DNA of 5,710 nt, taken from Isoptericola sp042668085. GTDB taxonomy: Bacteria > Actinomycetota > Actinomycetes > Actinomycetales > Cellulomonadaceae. Location: NCBI RefSeq assembly GCF_042668085.1, contig NZ_JBHVBO010000229.1, positions 1 to 5,710 of the forward strand, in the 5' to 3' direction. A model generated the notes under the pieces. It searched no databases. It was given only the letters and a program-made list of their open reading frames with translations, and was not told where the DNA came from. A program made the position numbers and the translations under genes. Positions within the stretch are counted from its first letter, which is position 1. Each line of letters starts with the position of its first letter. Shown piece by piece: positions 5,308 through 5,710 of the stretch.

Positions 5308-5710
5308 TCAGCGCAGGATGTCGCGCGCCCGCGCGACGTCGGCGTGCATCTGCTCGACGAGCGGCTCGATGCCGTCGAACCGCAGGGTCGGGCGCAGCCG
5401 CTCGACCAGCTCCAGCACGACCGTCTCGCCGTACAGGTCCAGGTCGTCCCGGTCGAGCACGTAGGCCTCGACGCGGCGCTCCACCCCGTCGAACGTCGGG
5501 TTGGTGCCCACGGAGATGGCGGCGGGCAGGTCCGCGTCGGGGTTGCCGGGGTCCTCCTGCGCAAGCCCCGGCCGCAGCAGCCGGCCGGCGTACACGCCGT
5601 CGGCGGGCACCATGCCCTCGGCGTGCCCGAGGTTCGCCGTCGGGAAGCCGAGCTCGCGCCCGCGCGCGTCCCCGTGCACCACGGTGCCGCGCACGCGGTG
5701 GGGGCGGCCG
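5308..5710 (-). CDS. ribF: Bifunctional riboflavin kinase / FAD synthetase, C-terminal part (partial, runs off right edge)
   Basis: The last 133 residues plus stop are present and cover the riboflavin kinase domain, which makes FMN from riboflavin and ATP. The N-terminal FMN adenylyltransferase domain lies beyond the edge. Visible motifs, numbered from the first complete codon, are GRPHRVRGTVVHGD (1-14), the nucleotide-binding GFPTANL (21-27), GVYAGRL (38-44), GTNPTF (68-73), and RRVEAYVLD (78-86) with the Glu that acts as catalytic base in homologues. The family's typical end, FDGIEPLVEQMHADVARAR, closes the protein. The apparent Met at 5694-5692 in this frame is an internal Val (GTG) codon, since homology continues upstream to the edge. 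In many actinobacteria ribF lies immediately before rpsO; here the peroxidase gene separates them. Confidence 0.95.
   Translation of the reverse strand, partial: GRPHRVRGTVVHGDARGRELGFPTANLGHAEGMVPADGVYAGRLLRPGLAQEDPGNPDADLPAAISVGTNPTFDGVERRVEAYVLDRDDLDLYGETVVLELVERLRPTLRFDGIEPLVEQMHADVARARDILR

Overview
This window is very GC-rich and almost fully coding, with every supported gene on the minus strand. The proteins and gene order (ribF, rpsO, pnp, M16 peptidase) point to a high-GC actinobacterium. Protein flavour suggests the Micrococcales, perhaps near Cellulomonas or Promicromonosporaceae, but that placement is an impression rather than a search result.

In the direction of transcription (high to low coordinates) the layout is as follows. 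The 3' part of ribF (riboflavin kinase domain of the FAD synthetase) enters from the right edge and stops at 5308. A 287-bp non-coding gap with strong inverted repeats follows. Next is a 658-residue animal-type (peroxidase-cyclooxygenase superfamily) heme peroxidase, 5020 to 3044. A 167-bp gap holds a structured region, a candidate extended -10 promoter and the rpsO leader. rpsO (ribosomal protein S15) spans 2876-2607. A 271-bp gap carries a terminator-like hairpin just after rpsO and further hairpins in the pnp leader. pnp (polynucleotide phosphorylase / GpsI type, GTG start at 2335) runs to 92. Seven bases later a new gene starts at 84 and runs off the left edge; it looks like the N-terminus of the M16 zinc peptidase usually found after pnp in actinobacteria.

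The core genes form a familiar translation/RNA-decay neighbourhood: S15 builds the 30S subunit and PNPase degrades RNA from the 3' end. FAD synthesis (ribF) is a habitual neighbour with no obvious direct link. The unusual element is the heme peroxidase placed between ribF and rpsO. It has gaps and hairpins on both sides, so it looks like a separately transcribed accessory gene in a conserved housekeeping block. I see no CRISPR array, tRNA, rRNA, insertion sequence or phage gene. I do not see a multi-gene undescribed system; the peroxidase is the one accessory item worth following.
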